Shown here: positions 1 through 8,800 of the stretch, in pieces
Numbering within the stretch: position 1 is the stretch's first letter
Layout of the letters: every line of letters starts with the position of its first letter
Assembly (NCBI GenBank): GCA_021151825.1
Contig: JAGKWQ010000001.1
Span: 186,001 to 250,000, forward strand
From: Cellvibrionaceae bacterium
GTDB taxonomy: Bacteria; Pseudomonadota; Gammaproteobacteria; Pseudomonadales; Cellvibrionaceae
Length of the DNA: 64,000 bases
Direction: 5' to 3'
Made by a program: the position numbers and the translations under genes
Notes under the pieces: model-generated
Seen by the model: the letters and a program-made list of their open reading frames with translations, nothing else
The model's database searches: none
Told to the model about the DNA's origin: nothing

Positions 1-390
1 GCTCCCTCTGGTTAGTTTTTCACAGGCATTTCCCAGCCTGATTATTATTGTGGGTATAAAAGTCTTTATGACAACGTTGCCATATATATCACCGGGTAAT
101 GGCTATGGCAATCGGGAAATGAAAAAAGCATGACAACTCGATGAATTTTTCTTTTCATTATAAGAAAAATTCATCGAGTGAACTAAAAGCAGTTGTGGAA
201 TATGCGATTGGGAAATAAAGAGTTACACACTGGCAGTTACGAGACTACCCGCACGAGTCTTGATAGGGTAGATAATTTTAATCTCCGCCAGTGTCTCTAA
301 TCTCCCCCCGCCCCCCTTTTTCAAAGAGGGGGAGTATTCACACCTTCCTCTGAACGAGGCTCGCAGCCAGAGGAGATTAGGAGGGATTAA
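1..390. other. Intergenic region downstream of rlmB with inverted repeats
   Basis: No coding region is visible. It contains a perfect 18-bp hairpin (136-179) and a looser inverted repeat whose arms are CTAATCTCC near 298 and GGAGATTAG near 371, enclosing C-rich and G-rich runs. The latter has the look of a decayed repetitive element, but no second copy was seen in the window. Confidence 0.5.
136..179. terminator. Perfect 18-bp hairpin, probable bidirectional terminator
   Basis: Arms 136-153 and 162-179 are exactly complementary (ACTCGATGAATTTTTCTT and its complement) around the 8-base loop TTCATTAT. The arms carry A/T runs, so a transcript from either strand forms a stem with a U-rich stretch. 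It lies about 210 bases past the rlmB stop codon and could end the rnr-rlmB transcript. No second copy was seen here. Confidence 0.5.
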
Positions 391-1134
391 TTATTTCGCA
401 CTACGCTGACGCACCGCTTCAAATAAACAAATGCCGGTAGCAACAGAAACATTCAGGCTGCTAACTGTACCCGCCATGGGAATGTTCATCAGGTGATCGC
501 ATGTATCCTGCGTAAGGCGACGCAAACCATCGCCTTCTGCACCCATCAAAATTCCTACAGGACCAGTTAGGTTGGATTGGTAAATAGATTGCTCAGCTTC
601 ACCTGCCGCACCAAATAACCAGACCCCCTTTTCTTGCAATTTTTTCAGTGTACGCGCAAGGTTAGTGACTGGCACAAACGGTAAAACTTCTGCCGCACCA
701 CAAGCTACTTTGCGCGCAACTGGAGTCAACCCGGTAGATTTATCTTTAGGTGCAATAACCGCATGCACACCCGCCGCTTCCGCCGAACGCATACACGCGC
801 CAAGGTTATGCGGATCAGTCACGCCGTCCAGAATTAATAAAAATGCTGGTTCACGTAAATTTTCCAAAAACTGGAACAACCAGGTTTCGTCGTAGGTTTC
901 ACCGGGCGTGCAAATCGCAATCACGCCCTGGTGATTCTCATCGCTTACCAAATCATCCAGTTTAGCGCGCCCCACTTGCTGGCAATGAATGCCATTAATC
1001 TCCGCCGCATTCACAATTTTTTGCAAACGTTGATCATTACGGCCTTGCAGCAGATAAATTTCAATTACCCGCTGGGGCGCACTTTTTAACAATGCCTGCA
1101 CCGCGTGCAAGCCATAAATAATTTCGCGTTTCAA
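391..1134 (-). CDS. rlmB: 23S rRNA 2'-O-methyltransferase (Gm2251), SpoU/TrmH family
   Basis: The 247-aa protein is a SpoU-class AdoMet-dependent methyltransferase that methylates the ribose of G2251 in 23S rRNA. Residues 1-75 form the L30e-like RNA-binding domain (opening MKREIIYGLHAVQALL, typical of RlmB). The knotted catalytic domain shows the three SpoU motifs: DGVTDPHNLGACMRSAEAAG near residue 105, GILMGAEGDGL near 195 and MAGTVSSLNVSVATGICLFEAVRQR at the end. Length matches E. coli RlmB. It lies 150 bases downstream of rnr on the same strand, the standard rnr-rlmB arrangement. The ATG at 1134 is the natural start because the conserved N-terminus begins there. Nothing unusual was noted; this is backbone. 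Confidence 0.96.
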   Translation of the reverse strand: MKREIIYGLHAVQALLKSAPQRVIEIYLLQGRNDQRLQKIVNAAEINGIHCQQVGRAKLDDLVSDENHQGVIAICTPGETYDETWLFQFLENLREPAFLLILDGVTDPHNLGACMRSAEAAGVHAVIAPKDKSTGLTPVARKVACGAAEVLPFVPVTNLARTLKKLQEKGVWLFGAAGEAEQSIYQSNLTGPVGILMGAEGDGLRRLTQDTCDHLMNIPMAGTVSSLNVSVATGICLFEAVRQRSAK

Positions 1135-1284
1135 AACACTTTCCTAAAAAATCTGAACAATACTTTAAAAAACTAACGCCCGGAGATGCGCGTTTCACGT
1201 TCGCGCACCTCCCTGTCTTTCACTATATAAATTTCACGGTGCAGGTTTTCGTCTAGAACAAACCCCTCACCTTGCAACCAGCGG

Positions 1285-4200
1285 TTAATCCTTCTTCTTA
1301 GCCTTAACCACCGGTCTTTTAGCAGCTGGCGCCGCAGGTTTAGCGACAGGGCTGCCCTTTGCTGCCTTTGGCGCTGGCGATTTAGCTGGTGCTGACGCTG
1401 CTGCGCCTGAAACCTTCGCATTCTTACGGCCATGCTCCACCTCACTGGTAGATGTAGATTGCTTGTTCGCAGCATTCACTACTGCGGTTTTTGCCGTTGG
1501 TTTTTTCGCAACTGTATTTTTAGAGAGCGTATTTTTTGCTGCTGTATTTTTTGTCGTGGTGGCTTTAGTTGCTGCCTTTTTATCGGCAGCATTACCAGCG
1601 GTATTTTTAGCCGCATTGTTACTACCAGCTCCTGCAACATTTTTGGTTACGGGCGCGTTGGTATCTGCAACTTTTTTCGCCTTCGCCGCAGGTTTTATCG
1701 CGGCAGCTTTCTCTGCAACGTTGGTTGGTGCTTTAGCCAACGGCTTCGCAACAGATACTTTTACATTGCCTTGTTTGCCCGCCGGTTTTTTACCAGCCGA
1801 TTTACCACCAACACTGTTGTTGTCCGGAATATTATCCAGTGAAAAGTTACCCGCCGATGACTTCGCATTGGATTTTTTACCGGGGCCTTTTTTACTGGCC
1901 GCTTTTGGTTTGGAGCTTGTGCTATCAACCATTTTTTTACTAACAGCGTTGCTCGCTCCGGCTTTACTGGCAACTGTTTTTCCAGCTGTCTTTTTAGTTG
2001 CCAATGGTTTAGCAGATGGTTGTTTAGGTGCAGAGGGTTTAGCTGCAGATTGCTTAGCCGATTTTCCAGCAAATTTTTCTACCGCATCTGCTACCACTTT
2101 CCTCGCACCAGTCGTCAATTTTTCAACAGCGGATAGCGATTTTTCTAACAAAGAGTCGGCACCTTTTTTGGCTTTGGATGCATCGCGTTTAGCTACTTTC
2201 GGTTTAACGCTGGATTTGGGGCGACGAATCGCATTCGCCGATTCCAATTCAAAATCGATTTTGCGATTATCCAGATCCACACGCACAACGCGTACCACCA
2301 ACTCATCACCCAAGCCAAACACTTTGCGCGTACGCTCGCCCACCAAACGCTGTTGCGCGGCATCAAAGCGATAGTAATCGTGCGGCAAGGAAGTGATGTG
2401 AATTAAACCCTCGATATACAACTCATTTAATTCAACGAACAAACCAAAACCGGTAACTGCACTGACGTGCCCATCGTAAACAGCGCCGACTTGATCGCGC
2501 AGGTATTCACACTTCAACCAACTCACTACATCGCGTGTTGCTTCATCGGCGCGACGTTCAGTGCGCGAACATTGTTCGCCGAAAACCAGCATATCGCTGG
2601 CAGAGTACGGATAAATTTTGCGGCGCGGAATCGGCTTGGCGCTGTCAACACGACGCACATGGGTCGTCGGTAAATCGCTGCGTACAATTGCACGAATCGC
2701 ACGATGAACCAGCAAATCCGGATAACGGCGAATCGGCGAGGTGAAATGTGTATAAGCTTCATAACCCAAACCGAAGTGGCCATGATTCTCTACTTGATAC
2801 ATCGCCTGACGCAAACTGCGCAGCATCACGGTCTGGATTAAATGACCATCGCTACGGCCCTGGATCATTTGCAATAATTGTTGATAGTCGCCCGGCGTTG
2901 GACGATCACCGCCAGCAAGGCCTAAACCCAACTCAGAAAGATACGCACGCAAGTTGGTGAGCTTTGCTTCAGTCGGGCCTTCATGTACGCGGTACAAACC
3001 GATTAAATCGTGCTTCTCAATAAATTTCGCCGCACACACATTTGCACACAACATACATTCTTCAATTAATTTGTGTGCGTCATTGCGTTTGATCGGAACA
3101 ATGCGTTCGATTTTGCGCTCTTCATTAAATTGAATACGCGTTTCCACGGTTTCAAAATCAATTGCACCACGCTCATCGCGCGCAACACGTAAACATTGAT
3201 ACAACTTGTGCAGCAATTCCAGTTGCGGAACAACAGCTTTATATTCTTTGCGTAATGCGTCGTGCGCTTCACCTTCACCAGTAAGAATTTCACCTACTTT
3301 GGTGTAAGTCAGGCGCGCGTGGGAATGCATCACGCCTTCATAAAATTGATAGCCAGTGATGCGACCTGAATCGCTGATGTTCATCTCACACACCATGCAC
3401 AAGCGATCCACATGCGGGTTCAACGAGCACAAACCATTAGACAATGCTTCCGGCAACATGGGCACTACATAATCGGGGAAGTACACCGAGTTACCGCGCG
3501 CACGCGCTTCCACATCCAGCGGCGATTCCACTTGCACATAATGCGATACATCCGCAATCGCCACATACAAACGCCATCCGCCTTTGCGGCGCTCACACAA
3601 TACCGCATCGTCAAAATCGCGCGCGTCTTCACCATCAATAGTTACGAATGGCAAGTTGCGAACATCCACGCGATGTTGCTTGTCTTTTTCTTCCACCGTT
3701 GGTGATATCAATGCCGCTTCAGCGAGCACATCCACCGGCCATACACTGGGAATACCGTGGGCCTGAATTGCCAGCTCGATCTCCATCCCCGGCGCCATAT
3801 GGTCGCCCAATACCTGGATGACGCGGCCCGTAGGCAAACGGTTTTTATCAGGCTGGGAAGTAATTTCCGTCACCACGATTTGCCCGTGCTTGGCGCCGCC
3901 GTAAGCACCAAACGGAATCATAATGTCGTGGGTAATACGCGGATTTTCCGGGCGCACAAACTGCACACCTTCTTCATTAAAGAACCGCCCCGCCAATTGG
4001 GTAGTATTGCGCATCAGCACTTCAATAATTGCGCCCTCTTCCTTCCCGCGATATTGCTCACCGGAAAGGCGCACCAGCACTTCATCGCCATCAAACACTT
4101 TGCGCATCTGGCGGTTATGGAGGTAGATGTCCTCCTCCCCATCAGCGCGAATCACAAACCCGTAACCATCGCGATGCCCCTGCACCCGCCCGCGTACCAC

Positions 4201-4467
4201 ATCAATCTTGTCCAGGCGCACATAGGCATCGCGGCGGTTGCTAATCAGTTGCCCATCGCGTGCCATAGCAATCAACCGACGGCGCAATGCCTCAACCTGA
4301 TCCTCATCGGTCAGTTTCAGCATTACGCACATTTGTTCATGGGTGACTGGCTGGTCGGCGCTATCGAGTAAATCGAGGATATATTCGCGGCTGGGGATGG
4401 GGTTTTCATACTTTTCCGCCTCACGGGCAGCAAAAGGGTCGCGGCTGGAATTCTTACGTTTAGTCAA
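1285..4467 (-). CDS. rnr: RNase R, 3'-5' exoribonuclease with a very long basic low-complexity tail
   Basis: RNase R degrades structured RNA 3' to 5' in mRNA turnover and rRNA quality control. The order is an N-terminal HTH/cold-shock region (about 20-230), the RNB catalytic domain with the metal-binding stretch TIDGEDARDFDDAV near 280 and the RRYPDLLVHRAI block near 580, then an S1 domain (about 650-730). At 1060 aa it is about 250 residues longer than E. coli RNase R. The excess is a C-terminal tail from about residue 745, made almost wholly of Lys, Ala, Ser and Pro (repeats such as KPSAPKQPSAKPLATKK), probably RNA- or ribosome-binding and disordered. The tail is GC-rich and repetitive, which creates many spurious reading frames on both strands. 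It is followed by rlmB. Confidence 0.95.
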   Translation of the reverse strand: MTKRKNSSRDPFAAREAEKYENPIPSREYILDLLDSADQPVTHEQMCVMLKLTDEDQVEALRRRLIAMARDGQLISNRRDAYVRLDKIDVVRGRVQGHRDGYGFVIRADGEEDIYLHNRQMRKVFDGDEVLVRLSGEQYRGKEEGAIIEVLMRNTTQLAGRFFNEEGVQFVRPENPRITHDIMIPFGAYGGAKHGQIVVTEITSQPDKNRLPTGRVIQVLGDHMAPGMEIELAIQAHGIPSVWPVDVLAEAALISPTVEEKDKQHRVDVRNLPFVTIDGEDARDFDDAVLCERRKGGWRLYVAIADVSHYVQVESPLDVEARARGNSVYFPDYVVPMLPEALSNGLCSLNPHVDRLCMVCEMNISDSGRITGYQFYEGVMHSHARLTYTKVGEILTGEGEAHDALRKEYKAVVPQLELLHKLYQCLRVARDERGAIDFETVETRIQFNEERKIERIVPIKRNDAHKLIEECMLCANVCAAKFIEKHDLIGLYRVHEGPTEAKLTNLRAYLSELGLGLAGGDRPTPGDYQQLLQMIQGRSDGHLIQTVMLRSLRQAMYQVENHGHFGLGYEAYTHFTSPIRRYPDLLVHRAIRAIVRSDLPTTHVRRVDSAKPIPRRKIYPYSASDMLVFGEQCSRTERRADEATRDVVSWLKCEYLRDQVGAVYDGHVSAVTGFGLFVELNELYIEGLIHITSLPHDYYRFDAAQQRLVGERTRKVFGLGDELVVRVVRVDLDNRKIDFELESANAIRRPKSSVKPKVAKRDASKAKKGADSLLEKSLSAVEKLTTGARKVVADAVEKFAGKSAKQSAAKPSAPKQPSAKPLATKKTAGKTVASKAGASNAVSKKMVDSTSSKPKAASKKGPGKKSNAKSSAGNFSLDNIPDNNSVGGKSAGKKPAGKQGNVKVSVAKPLAKAPTNVAEKAAAIKPAAKAKKVADTNAPVTKNVAGAGSNNAAKNTAGNAADKKAATKATTTKNTAAKNTLSKNTVAKKPTAKTAVVNAANKQSTSTSEVEHGRKNAKVSGAAASAPAKSPAPKAAKGSPVAKPAAPAAKRPVVKAKKKD

Positions 4468-4575
4468 TTGGGCATCCTGTGAGCAATATTGGTAGTTTTC
4501 AAACTATCCAGAGGTATATAGACGGATTATAGGGCAGCAATGATGACAAACCTACAAATAAAACTGAAAACCCTG

Positions 4576-4604
4576 TTGACAGCCTCAAGGCCGATATTTA
4601 TAGT
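4576..4604 (+). promoter_or_regulatory. Promoter of tRNA-Leu
   Basis: A consensus -35 TTGACA (4576-4581), a 17-base spacer and a -10 TATAGT (4599-4604) lie just upstream of the tRNA. The following GC-rich GCGCGG is a stringent-control type discriminator. Transcription would start near 4611, about 18 bases before the mature 5' end. Confidence 0.8.
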
Positions 4605-4628
4605 GCGCGGCCTCAGCTTGCTGAGTAT

Positions 4629-4713
4629 GCCCAGATGGTGAAATTGGTAGACACGCCAGCTTCAGGTGTTGGTGACGCGAGTCGTGGAGGTTCAAGTCCT
4701 CTTCTGGGCACCA
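4629..4713 (+). tRNA. tRNA-Leu (anticodon CAG)
   Basis: The 85-nt gene has acceptor arms GCCCAGA (4629-4635) and TCTGGGC (4703-4709), discriminator A and an encoded CCA. The anticodon stem CCAGC/GTTGG holds the loop TTCAGGT, giving anticodon CAG. A long variable arm and the GGTTCAAGTCC T-arm are typical of class II tRNA-Leu. It has its own promoter upstream. Its 3' terminator is interrupted by the Tn7-like element, so the tRNA body stays intact but loses its native termination signal. A decayed relative lies at about 41413-41499. Confidence 0.97.
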
Positions 4714-4718
4714 AATAT

Positions 4719-4737
4719 AAAAGCCCCGTTACGGAAG
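4719..4737 (+). terminator. Left half of the tRNA-Leu terminator, split by transposon insertion
   Basis: AAAAGCCCCGTTAC (4719-4732) is the 5' arm of an intrinsic terminator. The matching 3' arm GTAACGGGGCTTTTT is at 40049-40063, on the far side of the element. Removing the insertion with one copy of the duplicated GAAG restores a perfect stem with a GGAA tetraloop followed by a T run. Confidence 0.9.
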
Positions 4738-4819
4738 TGTCGGGTCACCCATAAAATGTCTGAAAATGACACTTTATGCTAACAATTTGAAGCTGACATT
4801 TTATGCTTCAAATTGTTAG
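4738..4819. repeat. Transposon left end: terminal repeat and three TnsB-type sites, the third in a hairpin loop
   Basis: Three copies of a TGACATTTTATG-like motif: inverted inside the terminal repeat (4738-4760), TGACACTTTATG (4767-4778) and TGACATTTTATG (4794-4805). The third sits between the arms of a perfect 15-bp inverted repeat, CTAACAATTTGAAGC (4779-4793) and its complement (4805-4819). Three sites in one end and four in the other match the Tn7 arrangement. The compact spacing here recalls the Tn7 right end, which also lies nearest its attachment site. Confidence 0.8.
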
Positions 4820-4935
4820 AAAGTGATTTAACTCCCTTCTTTGCTTTTCTTCGTTAAAAAATTTCCTTTAAAAACAAATCCATCTCAAATAGCTTGAAAA
4901 TTAAGCATTGTGGACACTTTCCTTCGTGAGCAATT

Positions 4936-5220
4936 TTAGAACTTTATTGACTCGCAACCTGATAAATCTGTTTTTAATTTTACCTCCCACAAATCAAAAT
5001 TGCGTTGCATTGCAAGCCAGCTCTCAGGACTACGCCCTAATACTTTTGAAAGTTTCAAAGCCATAAGGGGAGAAACTCCAGCCTTCCCATTTACCAAGCG
5101 GTTAAATGTACTGGGATTTACCTGCAGCCTGGTGGCAATCTCGCATGAACTTAATGCGTTAGACTCTAAATATACTCGTCTTATAAAGGCGCCGGGGTGC
5201 GGTGGACTATACTGCTGCAT
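4936..5220 (-). CDS. HigA-family antitoxin, orphan
   Basis: The 94-aa HTH protein opens with MQQYSPPHPGAFIRRVYLE, close to the PPHPG(E)-type N-terminus of HigA/VapI antitoxins, followed by an XRE fold (SSCEIATRLQVNPSTFNRLVNGKAGVSP) and the family's SPESWLAMQRNFDLW C-terminal motif. The start at 5220 is chosen over an upstream in-frame ATG (5277) because a GAGGAG ribosome site lies just before it and the conserved N-terminus begins there. A HigB toxin would normally be encoded immediately upstream, but the 192 bases between this gene and the next hold no RelE-like reading frame. It is therefore an orphan, either a decayed stabilisation module or a repressor. It is the first gene inside the left transposon end. 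Confidence 0.85.
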   Translation of the reverse strand: MQQYSPPHPGAFIRRVYLESNALSSCEIATRLQVNPSTFNRLVNGKAGVSPLMALKLSKVLGRSPESWLAMQRNFDLWEVKLKTDLSGCESIKF

Positions 5221-5412
5221 TAGGTGCTCCTCACTATTCACGATACGGGAATATCTATTATCTAATTTGAAAGCCACAAACTAGATTTTATCCGCTGCGG
5301 TTTTACAATTATTTTTGCCCCACTCTAGAAGGATATTTATCACTCTGAATCTGTCAGGCGATAAATCCGTTAACGGATGCGAATTCAGTAGGTCAGCGCA
5401 ACACATCAATAT

Positions 5413-5643
5413 CTAGCGCGTTGGATGATGCATAACACTCGCCAGTGAGTTTTCATCACTCATGTTGTTAATCTTCCGCGCGCCCCTTAAAAATCCTTTG
5501 GACGAGCCAACGGTTTTTTTCACAACAGAAATAATGCCCCGTCGATCAACAAAGACTGACACTTCATCGCCGGGCTCAATACCTGCCAAGACACACAAAT
5601 CGATAGGCAATGTAACTTGCCTTTTGGAACTTACTTTTGACAT
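5413..5643 (-). CDS. AbrB/SpoVT (PrlF-like) domain antitoxin
   Basis: This 76-aa protein has a swapped-hairpin AbrB domain: MSKVSSKRQVTLPIDLCVLAGIEPGDEVSVFVDRRGIISVVKK. Such proteins bind DNA and usually act as the antitoxin partner of a PIN-domain (VapC) or other toxin. The ATG at 5643 is preferred over 5673 because AAAGAGG precedes it and the domain starts with MSKVSSKRQVTLP. The C-terminal tail (SSKGFLRGARKINNMSDENSLASVMHH) resembles the flexible toxin-binding tail of such antitoxins. No PIN toxin follows: downstream there is only about 190 bases before the HigA-like gene. Two adjacent orphan antitoxins at the transposon edge suggest eroded toxin-antitoxin modules. Confidence 0.75.
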   Translation of the reverse strand: MSKVSSKRQVTLPIDLCVLAGIEPGDEVSVFVDRRGIISVVKKTVGSSKGFLRGARKINNMSDENSLASVMHHPTR

Positions 5644-5854
5644 AAGCACCTCTTTAAATATTGGCTCACCCAATCAAATGCGAAATTCAAGAACCAGATT
5701 CGTTGATATTTGGGAAACTATACTGTAACTCTCTATTTCTAGAGAAGACAAACAATTGAACCAACTCTTCCAGTCGCAGTTCGGCCAATAGCAGACTTAG
5801 AGAACAAGCCGACTCATCAAACCAAAATATCTGTTTAGAGCGACTGCCTGTGAA

Positions 5855-8800
5855 TTAGATTCGCTGTTGATTAAATCGATGACTTATCGCGGCCTGGTTA
5901 TACAAATTAATAAACGATTGCGATTCTTGGGTTAAAGGGATAAAGCAACTCTTAATACTTTCAAAAGCAATTGTTCTTATGTCCTCATCCAGCGCAAATA
6001 TCTGCATAACTATTCTAACTAATAAATCTTGAGTGAAAACCTGTTTGTTAATTAACGTGATATTCATTTTTACATAAATGTCCCATAATTTTACATGATC
6101 TGCGCTCGACTCAATAAGTTTAGACTCAATTTTCACAGGTGTACCTACGCTTTGAAAGATAAACCAAAACGTAATAAATGATTCCATCGTTGAAAATTGA
6201 TGGCGAATAAGAAAACCATTAAATAGCGGAAGCAAAACCTCGGATGTTAACGGAAATTCCGTATTTCGTGTTGCACAAAGAATCATGTCTAAAAATACGT
6301 TTATGACATTGTTATCTAACCGAAGAGATGAAAAGACTTTATCAAATATTATCTTGAAATCAGTATTGGAATAATCTTTTTCATCGCCTGATTGAACATA
6401 GAAGTTTAGAGACTCAGCTAGTAACCTAATGCTCATATTTGGTTGGTGAATACCGAGAGCACATATTCTAACCATATATGTGAACTTTTCTGTAGTTGAA
6501 ATAGTACCTCTATTAAAAAGGTATTCAACTATATTGAAGCTGTTCAGGACAGGTAGCGAAGTATCGTTTCTGACTGTGAACCTCATGAAACGAAGATCAT
6601 CGGTTAGCAAGGCTGATGAGCCAATTATCAATTCATCTCTTATAGCATCGAAACCATTGTTATCGCCCTCAGGAAGAATTTTTAATTTTTCTTTATGGCT
6701 ATTGATAATATGGAGCAACTGCTGCGGGATTAAATTGTAAACAGTCCCTCCTATTGGATGGATGCTATTAGCAATTCTCTCAAAACTTGTTTCGAGAAGA
6801 GCTATCTCATTCACTTCTTGCATCAGCTTGTCGAGCAATCCAATATCGTTCAAAATTAGTAGAGATGTATCCTCGATAACCAGAGTTTTGATATTTGATA
6901 AAACTTTGTCGCATTCAGCTTGATCCAATTGTGGAGATTGAATCAATTTCAACTCAATTTCTTCTTCACGAGATTTTTTCGACAGTACCCATGTAGTAAA
7001 CAAATCTCTAGTATCTCTTAGAAACCTGTCAAGCATGACAAACGGAACCGGAAGCCTGCCACTTCTTATTTGATTTCGGTTATTTTCCCATTTCCTTATT
7101 TGTTCTGGGGTGATCCCTATCAGCTGATTCAGCGAATTGATTAACTTCTCTGGTCCGTTATCTAAATCAAGTGTTCCTTGTCTCAAAACTTGAGAATTTG
7201 GAAAATTTGTCGAATAGTCCGACAGTCTCTGCTGAAAGCTTTTCACGTGGACGGGATCTTGATCTCCCTGAAGCATCAAAAAGTAAATTAAAAACTGAGC
7301 CTCCTCATCGCCATTTTCTTTATTCACTAAACGACCAAACCGCATCACAGCCTTCGTTAACTTTTCCTCATTGCCAGACTTTGTGGAGTAAATTGATATT
7401 AGGATCGATAAAAATCGAAGCTTTTCATCTCTATCTTCTGTGTTTTCAAATAAGCTGACTAATACCTCTTCAACTTCGTCAGAAAGACCAAATTGTAATG
7501 ACAAATTAACATATTGCTTTAGATAATCAATTGAGTTTCTATTTTGCTCTAATGATTCAACAATCTGTTGATGCGCTAATCCGGGCTTGCCTTTGTTTTG
7601 TAAACAACTGGCTTTGACCAGGTTCCAGTGTGGATGGAAATTCCCCCTCTCTATATGCTGCTCTGCGATTTTGATTGCTTCATCAAAATTTGATGCGGTT
7701 ATATAGGCTTCGGCCAACTTAAAATATTCCATCTCTTTAAGCTCATACATAGCCATGAGTTGTTGAGATATTTCTATCATTAGTAATGCGGATTTTGAGA
7801 TACGGGGATTGAGGAACCTGATAAGATGCTCAGCAATGATCACTGGTTTATCATATTCAATGTATTTTCCATATAATTGATTGGTATATTCCTCCTGATT
7901 CTCTGGATTATTTTTACAGTTATCCATAAAATTTGAAAGTGCCAGAAAAGCATGACCCGTGTCTAATCTAGACACCACATTAATATATTTTTGCTCCAAT
8001 TTGTCATCGAGCGAGTGGCGAGCTAATTCAGCACCAATACAAAATATGAGCGCGGTATTTTCAGGTTCATCTTCTGTAAGCGCGTCATAGTTATCTTCAA
8101 TCAACTGTAATGCTGTGTGAAATCGTTTAAGATAATAATTGCAAAGAATAAGCATCCCTTGCTCATATAAACCGATTTTGGATTTAACTCTACTTAAAAG
8201 CTCAATAGTGCGCTCATATTCTTGGTCATTAAAGATCAGCCGAGAGTATAATTTTATAAGCGGAACATGGAGGGGCCGTTCGTGGAGAAGATTTTCAAGG
8301 TGAGAGTACATATCTCTTTGCCGGTTAAAATAACCAAAAATCAGAGGGCTGAAATCAAAAAGAATAGTTACATCACTAGGGTACCCGGTCTCATGAGCGT
8401 AGCTCCACGCTTTCTCGACATGTTGCAATGCATTTTTCATTTCATTTAGATCTGAATTAACATATCCTCGGGTGTGTATATTTTCTCCAACAAGTTTTCC
8501 CTGGCTTGCTATATCCAAAAATCGTCTTGCTGCTAGAGAGTGAAATAAAAATCTCTCTCTATCATTCTCCAATGACAGAATATCAAAATTTCTAATTGTG
8601 GCATTTGCCTCTAATATACGATCAGCCATAAGCATAATCAGCAACTGCCCCAAGGGACGATTAGAGTGCTTATCTTTAAGAATATCCAAAGCGCTATCAC
8701 TTTTTCCGATTAAAGTAAGGCACTTTGCTTTAAGTATGGTATTTCTATAATCCTCAGCACTTAAAGACTTTATTATTTCGACTAATTCATCTTCTGAAGG

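Noticed and set aside
1173..1475. A 100-aa minus-strand frame overlapping the rnr 3' end, finishing in a charged protein-like stretch (REIYIVKDREVRERETRISGR)
   Set aside because: Most of it lies in another phase of the repetitive rnr tail. Only the 3' part (1173-1284) is free, with no good start or ribosome site. Probably chance.
1463..2374. A 303-aa plus-strand frame rich in Ala, Leu and Phe
   Set aside because: It is the antisense of the RNase R Lys/Ala-rich tail; the composition is a reflection of that tail.
5281..5412. A remnant of a HigB or VapC toxin between the two antitoxin genes
   Set aside because: The 43-aa minus-strand frame (MCCADLLNSHPLTDLSP...) has no RelE or PIN motif, and the space is too short for a toxin.
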